DNA of 64,000 nt from NCBI GenBank assembly GCA_012519055.1, contig JAAYQU010000021.1, positions 27,025-91,024 of the forward strand, read 5' to 3'. Shown piece by piece: positions 1-8,309 of this stretch. The notes under the pieces were generated by a model that ran no database searches, was not told where the DNA came from, and saw only the letters and a program-made list of their open reading frames with translations. The number at the start of each line of letters is the position of its first letter. Within the stretch, counting starts at the first letter, position 1. Both the position numbers and the translations under genes were made by a program. This DNA is from Bacteroidales bacterium. GTDB lineage: Bacteria > Bacteroidota > Bacteroidia > Bacteroidales > Salinivirgaceae.

Positions 1-1400
1 GTGATTTTTATTTTGAAATAGAATCACATAACAAGAGACATATAATGCATGTTATGGAAACATCACAAACATCACAAAGTCACGTGATAGTCGATGTATT
101 ATATATGGATGTTGAGCCAAACGACCGCGATATTGAGAGGATGAAAAAGAAGGCAAATTCAATCTCCAAAAAATCTAAAACTGGTGATGATTTGCTTGTT
201 AAAGCTGTTGAAAACAGGTATGCTACAACTAATTTGAATTTAGTCAATACATATTATTTCTTAAACGATATTCCCAACTCAATTGATATGCTTCAATGGT
301 GTTTTAAAAACACTATTAATACAGTATCTCCGCCTTTCTTTAGAGACAATTTAGCATATATACTAACTGTAACCGACATTGTCCCAACAGGATATATTCC
401 CTTTGAAAAAGTAAGAGACATTGTACGAGATGATTACATAGTTTTATACAGAAAAGACACCTTATACAATAGAATAGCACAGCGTGTAAAAAAAGGAGAC
501 ACGCTGGAAGAGAATGGAAACATATTGAAACGAGAAGTTATTGGGATAAAAAATATGCTATTGTCCTCATATACCATTCCAACACTCGGCATAGAATATA
601 ATTTACGAGGAGTATTGATGGGATTAAAAGTTGGCAAAACTTCTGACTTATTTAAAGGAGATAAAGGAGTGTTTATGGTTAGAAAAACAGCAGAGAGAAA
701 AATTAAACAGACAATGGATTCGGAAACTCGTCTAAACAACCAGTTTATGGCAAATGTTTCCAATGATATATATTTAGGCGATATAACAAAAAAAGCATAT
801 CCAATTATAAATATAGCCAGAGAACAAGACAGTTACATGCTTCTAAAAGAGTACAATGATGAACTTCCTTACGACAGCACAGCTTCTAAAGAGATAATTC
901 CTGCAGAATACGCATTTAGAGATGAAAATTGGGCATTAGCTCTTAACGGAAACTCTGATTTTAAAGGTTTTGTTAATTTTTATGAAAACATTGAAAAGGA
1001 GACAAAACAGAGCCGCTTGGCTAAAATATACGCGGGCATATGTTTTATGAAGTTAAATGAGAATCAGAAAGCTATTCAAGTTTTATCGACAATAGGTAAA
1101 ACAGAAGATTTTTATACACCTTCAATAATTCCGATTCTTTTAGGAGATGCTTACTCATTTATTGGGAAAAACCAAGAAGCTATCGATAGCTACAAGAGAG
1201 CAATTGACAACAGTAACTCTCCATTTTTTAGCGGAATAGCAATGCATAAACTTGCGCTATTGGATTATATGTTAGGCAATTATGACGAAGCAATTAAATA
1301 TTGTGAGATATTGATTAATACAAATATTAAGCATTTCAACTCACAGGTAATGACTGAGCTGTTAGGTGCATTAAAAGAAAAAAAGAAGAATAATAACTAA
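1..1400 (+). CDS. PpiD/SurA-like periplasmic chaperone, C-terminal part, fused to YfgM-like TPR domain (5' end outside window)
   Basis: The reading frame is open back to base 3, so the first ATG (45) is internal and the gene starts upstream. What remains begins at the end of a parvulin-like domain (HIMHVMETS), followed by the C-terminal cradle typical of Bacteroidota PpiD. The segments VLYMDVEPNDRDIE, then GVLMGLKVGKTSDLFKGDKG and GVFMV match the family pattern of an end segment 'G.V.GL..G..S....G..GV.VV'. From about residue 300 the protein changes into TPR repeats (AKIYAGICFMKLNENQKAIQ, LLGDAYSFIGKNQEAIDSYK, ALLDYMLGNYDEAIKYCE), as in the separate YfgM-like TPR protein of this phylum. In E. 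coli PpiD and YfgM form a complex at the Sec translocon, so a fusion makes sense as a periplasmic holdase for secreted proteins. The family match is from memory; the open frame and the TPRs are seen directly. Confidence 0.68.
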   Translation, partial: DFYFEIESHNKRHIMHVMETSQTSQSHVIVDVLYMDVEPNDRDIERMKKKANSISKKSKTGDDLLVKAVENRYATTNLNLVNTYYFLNDIPNSIDMLQWCFKNTINTVSPPFFRDNLAYILTVTDIVPTGYIPFEKVRDIVRDDYIVLYRKDTLYNRIAQRVKKGDTLEENGNILKREVIGIKNMLLSSYTIPTLGIEYNLRGVLMGLKVGKTSDLFKGDKGVFMVRKTAERKIKQTMDSETRLNNQFMANVSNDIYLGDITKKAYPIINIAREQDSYMLLKEYNDELPYDSTASKEIIPAEYAFRDENWALALNGNSDFKGFVNFYENIEKETKQSRLAKIYAGICFMKLNENQKAIQVLSTIGKTEDFYTPSIIPILLGDAYSFIGKNQEAIDSYKRAIDNSNSPFFSGIAMHKLALLDYMLGNYDEAIKYCEILINTNIKHFNSQVMTELLGALKEKKKNNN

Positions 1401-1455
1401 AAAACAGAGCATTTTTTTATTGTAAAAAACTTGTTGTCACTATGTTTCTGATTTT

Positions 1456-1584
1456 ATACCGATTGGACAACTACTTATAGTCTAAACTTCACCATCATTC
1501 GTTTGAGCTATGTATCTGTAACATCGGTATTTTCCATTGTAAAATTTTAAAAAGATAGGACTATTTTAAAATTACAATTGGTAT
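1456..1584 (-). repeat. Dispersed ~130-bp repeat, copy 1 (full length)
   Basis: This starts with ATACCGATTGG and ends with ACAATTGGTAT, and is collinear over its whole length with the reverse complement of 62468-62597. Shared blocks are ATAGT(C/T)(C/T)AAACTT, CATCGGTATT, CATTGTAAAATTTTA and AAAATTACAATTGGTAT. It fills the gap after the PpiD-like gene. No reading frame is apparent; it looks like a MITE or other non-autonomous repeat. Confidence 0.75.
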
Positions 1585-1669
1585 TAAATGTTGCATATTG
1601 TTATTTTATTATCTATTTTTGTTAATGAAAAGTTAATATATTGAGAGCAAATCACTAAATCAGAAAGTT

Positions 1670-2206
1670 ATGACATGCAAAATTCCTTTGAAGAACAGTG
1701 ATTATTATGCAGTTGTTGACGCAAGAGTTTATGAATATCTTGTGAATGATCCGCATTTGGCAAAAATCAAATTTTTAGATAATCTTCGTCGTCACAGTAA
1801 AGGGTACGCTTTTTTTCAAAAAAATTGGAAACAGTCTGATGGTACATATCGTAATGAGACCATATATCTGCAAAAAGTGATAGCTGAAAAATTTATTGCT
1901 CTACCAGATAAGGTTAATCGTTACTGGGTGCGTTTTAAAGATGGAAATCCAAATAATTGTAAATTAGATAACTTAGAATGGAGCTCTTTGTCGAACGTTG
2001 TTAGAAACACGTCAAAAACAGACAATCAATTTGGGTACAGAGGTGTAGTTAAAAGCGGAAACAAGTATCAGGCTATTATTTATGTTAACCGCAAAGCACT
2101 GAACTTAGGTACATTTTCAACACCTGAGGAGGCTGCCGAAGCTTATAATAAAAAATCAATTGAATTGTTCGGAGTTACACGTAGTCTGAATAAAATAAGA
2201 AAATAA
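1670..2206 (+). CDS. AP2-domain protein with degenerate HNH-homing-endonuclease-like N-terminal half
   Basis: 178 aa. Residues ~60-108 follow the layout of the HNH-AP2 homing endonuclease family (a 'vIAEkFI...N...v.F.DGN..Nn...NLEW' pattern). The histidines that normally make the nuclease site are replaced: QKVIAEKF stands where H-R-L-(V/I)-A-E-A-F is usual, and VRFKDGNPNN stands where V-N-H-(I/K)-D-G-N is usual. Residues ~124-168 are an AP2 DNA-binding domain (FGYRGVVKSGNKYQAIIYVN, LGTFSTPEEAAEAYN). It is probably a DNA-binding protein derived from a homing endonuclease that no longer cuts. It stands alone, after a repeat element, with no recognised partner. The ATG at 1670 is the first good start. 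The loss of histidines is read directly; the loss of activity is inferred. Confidence 0.65.
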   Translation: MTCKIPLKNSDYYAVVDARVYEYLVNDPHLAKIKFLDNLRRHSKGYAFFQKNWKQSDGTYRNETIYLQKVIAEKFIALPDKVNRYWVRFKDGNPNNCKLDNLEWSSLSNVVRNTSKTDNQFGYRGVVKSGNKYQAIIYVNRKALNLGTFSTPEEAAEAYNKKSIELFGVTRSLNKIRK

Positions 2207-2328
2207 ATAAATCAGGAGTTGTTAATGAATTTGAAAATATGCCGTTATATGTGCAATTTTAAGTATTTCTTAATAACACCGCATTACAGTATTTAAAAAG
2301 CAAAACAACAAAAATGTTGATTTGAGAA

Positions 2329-3750
2329 ATGGATATAAAATCAGAACTTCAAATACAATTTGCATCACACACAATTCTTGGTAAAGAAAAAAAGTATAAT
2401 ACCGATATTTGTGAAAGCTTTGAGCTTGTTGGCGGAATGGGTATCGTCCTTTGTGACGGTGTTGATGGTATTAACAATGAGGGAGGAGCATTAGCTGCCA
2501 AACTTGCTTTAGAGGGTGTGAAGCGACATTTTAAGCGGAATCCCATAAAAAATCCTATAAAAGCATTGCAGGGAGCTATGATGTTAGCTAACTTTTCGGT
2601 CTATGACCATGCAATGAAAAACGAACGTTTTTTACAAATGGGAGTGAATATCCTTTTAGTAATTGTTGTTGACAACTTAATTTATTACGCATCTACAGGA
2701 AACAATGCTCTTGTTCTTCAACGTGAAGGTGTTCTTTATCAATTGGTTAAACCAAATGTTGATGATCAGTTGTCAGTTGTTCTTTTAGGTCGCGAAAAAT
2801 ATACACGCTTTTCTATTTGCAAAAATCCTATTCAAGCGATTAATAATGATGTTATCCTTTGTGCATCAGACGGTGTGTTTACCGTATTTTCGGATCAACA
2901 AATAGCTGAACTTTTATATCAAGACGATATTTCTATCGATTTGCTTAGTTATCAGATTATCTTCAAGTTAGAGGAACAACAAACATCCGATAATGCTACT
3001 GTAGCACTTGCAAGATTGACAGATAAAAATGATCTGCCTCCTGAAGGTAAATCCGTAAAGTCAGAAGTAGTTGATTTGAATGATATGCCAGAGATTAATC
3101 ATTTCAACTCAGAGTTTGATCACACAGATGATGATACAGACAATCAAAATCACAGCGAAGAAACAAAAGAGGACGTTAAACAAGTTAAACAAGATAAGCC
3201 CCTATCAATCATCAAAAACAAAAGGGTAATAACTGTTTTTGCTTTAGTATTGTTAGCGTCTATAATATTGATTTTATCATTAGATTATTTTCTAAACAGT
3301 GGCGATAAAGATGACGCGTTGGTTAAAAAACGAACTGAAACAACTGAGAAACAGGTGCAAAAGCAGAAACAAGAGCCAGAAACAAAAGAGATAAAAAAAC
3401 AGAAAGAGAAGGAAATTAAGGAGGAAACACCTGCAAAACAGACAGAACATCAGTTTTATGAACATAAAGTTCAAAAAGGAGAAAACCTGTTTCGTATAAG
3501 TAAAAGGTATAATGTTACATTTGCGCAAATTAAAGAGGCAAACAATTTAACGTCAGAAACTCTACGATACGACCAAAAAATAAAGATACCTGTTAAGGCA
3601 ATTCATACGGTTAGCTCTGGTGAATCAGTAGGCACGATAGCACAACGCTATAAATCAAGTACTCAAGATATATTGAAAGCTAATGAAATAACTAATGAGA
3701 ACCAACTTAAAGTTGGTGCCAAAATCATTATCCCTTTATCTAATAATTAG
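2329..3750 (+). CDS. Membrane-anchored PP2C-type phosphatase with periplasmic LysM repeats
   Basis: 473 aa. Residues ~15-235 look like a PP2C (PPM) phosphatase: YNTDICESF resembles the first acidic motif, LCDGVDG the metal-binding DG motif, CASDGVFTVFS the SDG motif and TSDNATVALA the C-terminal DN motif. An acidic and charged linker follows, then one hydrophobic helix at ~300-322 (VITVFALVLLASIILILSL), a Lys/Glu/Gln-rich linker, and two LysM domains at ~375-420 (YEHKVQKGENLFRISKRYNV) and ~425-470 (HTVSSGESVGTIAQRY). The predicted topology puts the phosphatase in the cytoplasm and the LysM pair in the periplasm on peptidoglycan, a sensor-like layout. It lies 9 bp upstream of the YciB-Nudix gene, so the two are probably one operon. 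No partner Ser/Thr kinase is seen in the window. Confidence 0.78.
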   Translation: MDIKSELQIQFASHTILGKEKKYNTDICESFELVGGMGIVLCDGVDGINNEGGALAAKLALEGVKRHFKRNPIKNPIKALQGAMMLANFSVYDHAMKNERFLQMGVNILLVIVVDNLIYYASTGNNALVLQREGVLYQLVKPNVDDQLSVVLLGREKYTRFSICKNPIQAINNDVILCASDGVFTVFSDQQIAELLYQDDISIDLLSYQIIFKLEEQQTSDNATVALARLTDKNDLPPEGKSVKSEVVDLNDMPEINHFNSEFDHTDDDTDNQNHSEETKEDVKQVKQDKPLSIIKNKRVITVFALVLLASIILILSLDYFLNSGDKDDALVKKRTETTEKQVQKQKQEPETKEIKKQKEKEIKEETPAKQTEHQFYEHKVQKGENLFRISKRYNVTFAQIKEANNLTSETLRYDQKIKIPVKAIHTVSSGESVGTIAQRYKSSTQDILKANEITNENQLKVGAKIIIPLSNN

Positions 3751-3759
3751 CTTTTTGTA

Positions 3760-4833
3760 ATGAAAAAACAATCATCTTCCTTTACGAGCCAACTTTTTTG
3801 GGGGCTTATTCCTTTAGTTGTTTTTATTCTCGCGGAAAGTCTGTTTGAGACTACTACATCGGCAATAATATCGGTATCGTGCGGGTTAATTATTTTTGCT
3901 GTTCAGTATATTAGAGAGAGGTTTTTAGACAAATTCTTAATTATTGATATAATTGTCTTGTCAATTTTAGGAGCCGCCACAGCTCTCTTTAAAAGTGAAC
4001 TTTTCTTAAAATTAAAACCAGGATTTACACAGACACTTTTTTTAATCTATTTGGGCATCATTGTATTTGGAAGCCACGATGTATTCAAGCAGTTTACAGA
4101 ACGATTCTCTTTTGGTAGATTTAAACTTAGTGATGACAATATCAGCTTATTAAGAAAAAATATGAAGATTATGCTGTATGTTTTGATAGCACATACAGCC
4201 TTAGTTTTTTATGCGGCTTTTCACTGGAGTATGACTGTTTGCGTATTTATTTCGGGAGTTGGTTTTTTCCTTGCAGCAATAATCGCGGTTTTAGCTCCTT
4301 TTGTAATAAAATGGATAAAATCTTGGGGTGTTGAGTATGTTCCAATTCTCGATGAAAAAGGGAACGTTATCGGTAAAGCTACGCGTGAATATGTCCACAC
4401 AGGCTCTTTTGCACTACACCCGGTTGTTCATGTGCAAATTCTTAATCCATCGGGGCAAATATTTCTTCAAAAACGTTCGGAGAATAAAAAAACACAACCC
4501 AGCAAATGGGATTCTGCAGTAGGAGGTCATGTAAAGTGGAAAGAGACCATAGAACAAGCCTTGGAACGTGAGATGTTTGAAGAGACAAAACTTAAACCTT
4601 CGAACATAAGTTTGAGGGCGCAATATATTTGGAAAGACCATGAGGAGTCGGAAATGGTCTTTTCGTTTGTTCAAGTAACTGAGCAAGAACCGAAGGTTAA
4701 CCCTAAAGAGGCTTCTCAAGGACGATGGTGGACAGTGTCGCAAATTGAAGAGTCACCACAAGAGATTTTTACTTCAAATTTTTTGCACGAACTGCCAGAA
4801 ATTAAAGCTATCATTAGGAAAATCAGGAAATAA
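3760..4833 (+). CDS. YciB/IspZ-like membrane domain fused to a Nudix hydrolase
   Basis: 357 aa. The N-terminal ~185 residues contain five or six hydrophobic segments with the signature of YciB (intracellular septation protein A): LFWGLIPLVVFILAESLF, a charged turn with YIRERFLDKFLI, ALFKSELFLKLKPGF and LIYLGIIVFGSHDV. From ~190 the chain becomes a Nudix domain of the YfcD/isopentenyl-diphosphate-isomerase-like type (PILDEKGNVIGKATR, QIFLQKRSENKKTQPSKWDS). It has a complete Nudix box at ~254-277 (GGHVKWKETIEQ, then REMFEET), so hydrolysis of a nucleoside- or prenyl-diphosphate-type substrate is possible. YciB proteins are ~180 aa and normally separate, so the fusion is unusual. The gene directly follows the PP2C-LysM gene, hinting at a cell-envelope role. 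The substrate is unknown. Confidence 0.8.
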   Translation: MKKQSSSFTSQLFWGLIPLVVFILAESLFETTTSAIISVSCGLIIFAVQYIRERFLDKFLIIDIIVLSILGAATALFKSELFLKLKPGFTQTLFLIYLGIIVFGSHDVFKQFTERFSFGRFKLSDDNISLLRKNMKIMLYVLIAHTALVFYAAFHWSMTVCVFISGVGFFLAAIIAVLAPFVIKWIKSWGVEYVPILDEKGNVIGKATREYVHTGSFALHPVVHVQILNPSGQIFLQKRSENKKTQPSKWDSAVGGHVKWKETIEQALEREMFEETKLKPSNISLRAQYIWKDHEESEMVFSFVQVTEQEPKVNPKEASQGRWWTVSQIEESPQEIFTSNFLHELPEIKAIIRKIRK

Positions 4834-4844
4834 AACGGTGCAAA

Positions 4845-4876
4845 TGTTTGTAGTAACAAAATACATCCTATCTTTG
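4845..4876 (+). promoter_or_regulatory. Bacteroidota-type promoter for pckA
   Basis: A TGTTTG element at 4845-4850 and TATCTTTG at 4869-4876 are separated by 18 bp, matching the TTTG / TAnnTTTG pattern of this phylum. Transcription would begin near 4883, leaving a long leader of ~180 nt before the pckA ATG at 5063. Confidence 0.6.
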
Positions 4877-4942
4877 TATTTAAAATGGTGTTTTACTTAC
4901 GGTAAAAACATATGTAAGAGAAATATATAGGAAAACGAACAG

Positions 4943-5017
4943 TCACCCTTGTCATAAAAAAGCTTGAAACCTATAAAGGTGCAATTTTTAAGGTCAGGGT
5001 GATTTTATTTTTATAGG
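4943..5017 (+). promoter_or_regulatory. Possible attenuator in the pckA leader (two competing hairpins)
   Basis: Hairpin A pairs TCACCCT (4943-4949) with AGGGTGA (4996-5002) and is followed at once by TTTTATTTTT, like an intrinsic terminator. Hairpin B pairs CCTATAAA (4970-4977, inside the loop of A) with TTTATAGG (5010-5017, downstream of A). The arms interlock, so A and B cannot form as simple hairpins at the same time: either a switch or a pseudoknot. Pairings are seen directly; a regulatory role is inferred. Confidence 0.35.
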
Positions 5018-5062
5018 CGTGCAAATTTTTTATAAAAGAGCAAACAGAAAAAATATAAACAT

Positions 5063-6715
5063 ATGAAAGATAAAAATTTTAAAGAACAGATCGGCGAAAT
5101 GCTGAAAAAGCACGGTAATGTTGCTAAAAATATTAGCCGTCGCAAAATGATTAAACTTAGTGTTAAAAAGCGTGAAGCAATGATAATGGAGTGTGGTGCC
5201 TTGGCAACGTGGACAGCCCCTGAATCAACAGGGCGTAGCCCAAAAGATACCTACATGGTAAAACATCCTGAAAGTCAACACTTAATTGACTGGACATCAC
5301 CCAACAATATCCCAATGGCACCAGACACTTTTGATATGCTATTTGAAGATGCTATCAAAACACTCGAAAAATCAGACAAAATATATGAAACTGATCGTGT
5401 TGTAGGTGCCGATTCAGCATATGCACTTCCTGTTAAAACAGTGACAAACAAAGCTTTATCAAGCCTCTTTGTAGATAATATGTTTCGTCCAGTTCCGAGT
5501 GATATTAAAAATAGTATTTTCGCTGAAAAGCCATTTATTTTGATATCGCTGCCTGATTGCAAGGTAAACACTGAAAGATATGAAGGACGACTTCGCAAGA
5601 ACGAAAAAGGTGAAGTATCTAATTTAGCAGTTGCAATGGATTTCGATCGCCGTGTAGGTATCGTTTACGGTTCGGCATATATGGGAAGTATGAAAAAATT
5701 GATTTTTACCGTAATGAACTACTATTTGCCATTAGAAGGTATTCTTCCTCTACACTGCTCTGCAAATGAGGGAACTGACGGTCGTACAGCACTTTTATTA
5801 GGATTGTCGGGCACAGGTAAAACAACACTTTCAGCCGATCCAAAACGAGCATTATTAGGCGATGATGAACATGGTTGGAGCAAAAATGGCATTGCCAATT
5901 TTGAAAATGGTTGCTATGCAAAAATGATAGATATTACGCACGAAGCAGAGCCCGAAATTTGGAACGCTGTTATGCACAAAGACGACTATTTAAAACATGG
6001 TGCTATTGTTGAGAATGCAATGGTTTATCCAAATGGAAAGGTTGACTATTTTGATACAAGATATACTGAAAACAGTCGCTCATCGTATCCGTTGGAGTTC
6101 CTGACAAATATTAAGAAATCGTCGGTTGGAGGACACCCCACAACAATTCTATTTTTAACAGCAGACGCTTATGGTGTATTACCTCCGATTTCACGTTTGG
6201 ATGAAAGTCAAGCAATGTTCTGGTTTTTAATGGGCTACACCTCAAAACTTGCTGGAACAGAAACTGGAGTAACCGAACCTCAAGCAACATTTAGCCGTTT
6301 CTTTGGAGCTCCTTTTATGCCAGCTCAACCAGCCGTTTATGCACAAATGTTGGGAGACAAAATGAAAGAGCATAATGTTAAGGTCTTCTTAGTAAATACA
6401 GGTTGGAGTGGTGGCAAGTATGGAGTTGGCTCACGTATTAAATTGCGTTACACTCGCGCAATGGTAGATGCAGCGTTAAACGGCGATTTAAATAATGTTC
6501 AATATACAACTGACCCAATTTTCCATGTTAGCATACCACAATCGTGTTCAAATGTGCCACAAGAGATTTTGACACCTAAAAATGTATGGGCTGACAAAAA
6601 CGATTTCGATGTCACAGCCAAAATGTTAGCAGGTAAATTTAGCGAACAGTTCGACAAGGCTTATGGTAGCCATGGTCTTGATAAGGAAATAGTTAAACAA
6701 TGCCCAGGAAAATAG
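5063..6715 (+). CDS. pckA: Phosphoenolpyruvate carboxykinase (ATP)
   Basis: 550 aa, the usual size. It interconverts oxaloacetate + ATP with PEP + CO2 + ADP in the cytosol. In fermenting Bacteroidota it commonly runs in the carboxylating direction toward succinate, which is family knowledge rather than sequence evidence. Visible motifs are TAPESTGRSPKDTYMV near the N-terminus, LPLHCSANEG, the kinase-1a P-loop GLSGTGKTTLSADP at ~248 followed by LLGDDEHGW (metal-binding Asp), the substrate-loop region YPLEFL, and TGWSGGKYGVG. It is a single-gene transcription unit with its own promoter and long leader, ending at a strong hairpin at 6793-6829. Confidence 0.97.
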   Translation: MKDKNFKEQIGEMLKKHGNVAKNISRRKMIKLSVKKREAMIMECGALATWTAPESTGRSPKDTYMVKHPESQHLIDWTSPNNIPMAPDTFDMLFEDAIKTLEKSDKIYETDRVVGADSAYALPVKTVTNKALSSLFVDNMFRPVPSDIKNSIFAEKPFILISLPDCKVNTERYEGRLRKNEKGEVSNLAVAMDFDRRVGIVYGSAYMGSMKKLIFTVMNYYLPLEGILPLHCSANEGTDGRTALLLGLSGTGKTTLSADPKRALLGDDEHGWSKNGIANFENGCYAKMIDITHEAEPEIWNAVMHKDDYLKHGAIVENAMVYPNGKVDYFDTRYTENSRSSYPLEFLTNIKKSSVGGHPTTILFLTADAYGVLPPISRLDESQAMFWFLMGYTSKLAGTETGVTEPQATFSRFFGAPFMPAQPAVYAQMLGDKMKEHNVKVFLVNTGWSGGKYGVGSRIKLRYTRAMVDAALNGDLNNVQYTTDPIFHVSIPQSCSNVPQEILTPKNVWADKNDFDVTAKMLAGKFSEQFDKAYGSHGLDKEIVKQCPGK

Positions 6716-6792
6716 ATTTTGGAATGCGGATTTAGGATTTACCGAATAATACGGGTAGCGCAATTAGGATTTTTTTAATCTTTCCATAATGA

Positions 6793-6829
6793 TAGTCGGC
6801 AACAAAATTTTAGTTGCCGGCTATTTTTG
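6793..6829 (+). terminator. Intrinsic terminator of pckA
   Basis: TAGTCGGCAAC (6793-6803) pairs with GTTGCCGGCTA (6813-6823), with one G-U pair, and is followed by TTTTTG. The T-tract is also the -33 element of the next gene's promoter. Confidence 0.8.
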
Positions 6830-6854
6830 TTTTATCTTTAAATGGCTAACTTTG
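6824..6854 (+). promoter_or_regulatory. Promoter of the C1 peptidase gene; decides its start
   Basis: TTTTTG (6824-6829), a 17-bp spacer and TAACTTTG (6847-6854) make a near-perfect Bacteroidota promoter. Transcription should start around 6860, after the upstream in-frame ATG at 6842, so translation must begin at the ATG at 6878. That start also gives a clean signal peptide. Confidence 0.72.
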
Positions 6855-6877
6855 TAGGTAAACTAAAAAATAATATC

Positions 6878-8266
6878 ATGAGAGTAAAATTTTTAACGCT
6901 GATAGTCCTTTCTATTTCCACAATTTACTCATTTGCTCAACAGGGCACTATCGGCAACGACGAACTATTCCAATTACGTAAAAGCTACGACAAAAACGAT
7001 CTTGCAACACGTGCAATTACCAACGCTTTAACACACAATAGTTTAAAAGATTTGGTTGTAAATCTTGAAAATGAAGGCAAAACCGATCACCTGTTCAAAT
7101 ACAAAGTAAAAGTAAGTGGTATAACTGATCAAAAAAGCTCTGGTCGCTGTTGGGCATTTGCAAGTCTTAATACATTGCGTCCCGCAGTGATGGAAAAATT
7201 GAATGTCTCATCGTTCGAATTCTCATTGAACTACCTCTACTTTTGGGATATTTTAGAAAAATCAAACCTATTTCTCGAAAATGTTATTGCAACTATTGAT
7301 AAACCCTGGGATGATCGCTATGTAGAGTGGTACTTTAAATCGCCAGTTGATGACGGAGGTGTGTGGAATCTTTACGTTAATTTGGTTCAGAAATATGGAT
7401 GTGTTCCCAAGTCTGTAATGCCTGAAACCAATAGTAGCAATAGTACAAGACAACTTACAAGTATCATAAAAACAAAACTCAGAGAACACGGCTACAATTT
7501 ACGCGAGGAGTTTGGTGGTAAAAAGACTGACAGAAAAAATATTGAAAAACAGAAACTTACAATGCTGTCAGATATTTACCGTATTTTATGTTTTCACTTA
7601 GGCGAACCTCCAGCTGAATTTACATGGCGTTACGAGACTAAAGATGGCGAAATAAAATCGTTTGAAAAATATACTCCATTACAGTTTATGCAGGAGATAC
7701 TGCCAGATGTAAAATATGATGAGTATGTGATGATTATGAACGACCCAACGCGTCCTTATTATCAATACTTCGAGATTGAAAACTACAGAAATACCAAAGA
7801 GGGCGTAAATTGGAAATACGTAAACCTGCCTAACGATGTTATTAAGCAGATATGTGTGGCATCAATAAAGGGAAATGAGTCAATGTACACGTCAAGCGAC
7901 GTGGGCAAGCAACTAAACAACAAAGAAGGGATATTGTCTTTAGACAATTATGATTATGAGTCAATTTATGGTATTCCGTTCGGAATGGATAAAAAAGCGA
8001 GGATTATTACACGTGAAAGCGGTTCGGCACATGCTATGACACTAATTGCTGTTGATGTTGACGAGAACGAGAAACCAACCAAATGGCAATTCGAAAACAG
8101 CTGGGGAAGCAGTAGCGGATATAACGGATACTTAACGTTTACCGATGCTTGGTTCGACGAATATATGTTCCGTTTCGTTGCTCATAAGAAATATCTTTCG
8201 GCTGATGTGCTTAAAGTATTAGAGAAGAAACCAATAATGTTACCACCTTGGGATCCAATGTTTTAG
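6878..8266 (+). CDS. Secreted C1 (papain-like) aminopeptidase of the bleomycin hydrolase/PepC family
   Basis: 462 aa from the ATG at 6878; the in-frame ATG at 6842 lies inside the promoter. The N-terminus MRVKFLTLIVLSISTIYSFA reads as a signal peptide, unlike the cytosolic PepC enzymes. The catalytic Cys is in QKSSGRCWAFASLNTLRP (~90), the His in SAHAMTLIAVDVDE (~384) and the Asn in FENSWGSSSGYNGY (~406), the order and spacing of peptidase family C1B. It should trim peptides from their N-terminus in the periplasm or outside the cell. The EamA-type transporter follows 43 bp downstream and may be co-transcribed. Confidence 0.92.
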   Translation: MRVKFLTLIVLSISTIYSFAQQGTIGNDELFQLRKSYDKNDLATRAITNALTHNSLKDLVVNLENEGKTDHLFKYKVKVSGITDQKSSGRCWAFASLNTLRPAVMEKLNVSSFEFSLNYLYFWDILEKSNLFLENVIATIDKPWDDRYVEWYFKSPVDDGGVWNLYVNLVQKYGCVPKSVMPETNSSNSTRQLTSIIKTKLREHGYNLREEFGGKKTDRKNIEKQKLTMLSDIYRILCFHLGEPPAEFTWRYETKDGEIKSFEKYTPLQFMQEILPDVKYDEYVMIMNDPTRPYYQYFEIENYRNTKEGVNWKYVNLPNDVIKQICVASIKGNESMYTSSDVGKQLNNKEGILSLDNYDYESIYGIPFGMDKKARIITRESGSAHAMTLIAVDVDENEKPTKWQFENSWGSSSGYNGYLTFTDAWFDEYMFRFVAHKKYLSADVLKVLEKKPIMLPPWDPMF

Positions 8267-8309
8267 CAATTTAGAAGAACTCTATTAAAGTCCTCATAGC
8301 AACTGTTTT

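Noticed and set aside
434..763. 109-aa minus-strand frame in the PpiD-like gene
   Set aside because: Lies wholly within the conserved chaperone region and has no motif; a shadow frame.
45..1400. The ATG at 45 as a true gene start
   Set aside because: The frame is open to base 3 and the upstream residues continue the parvulin-like domain pattern, so the gene starts outside the window.
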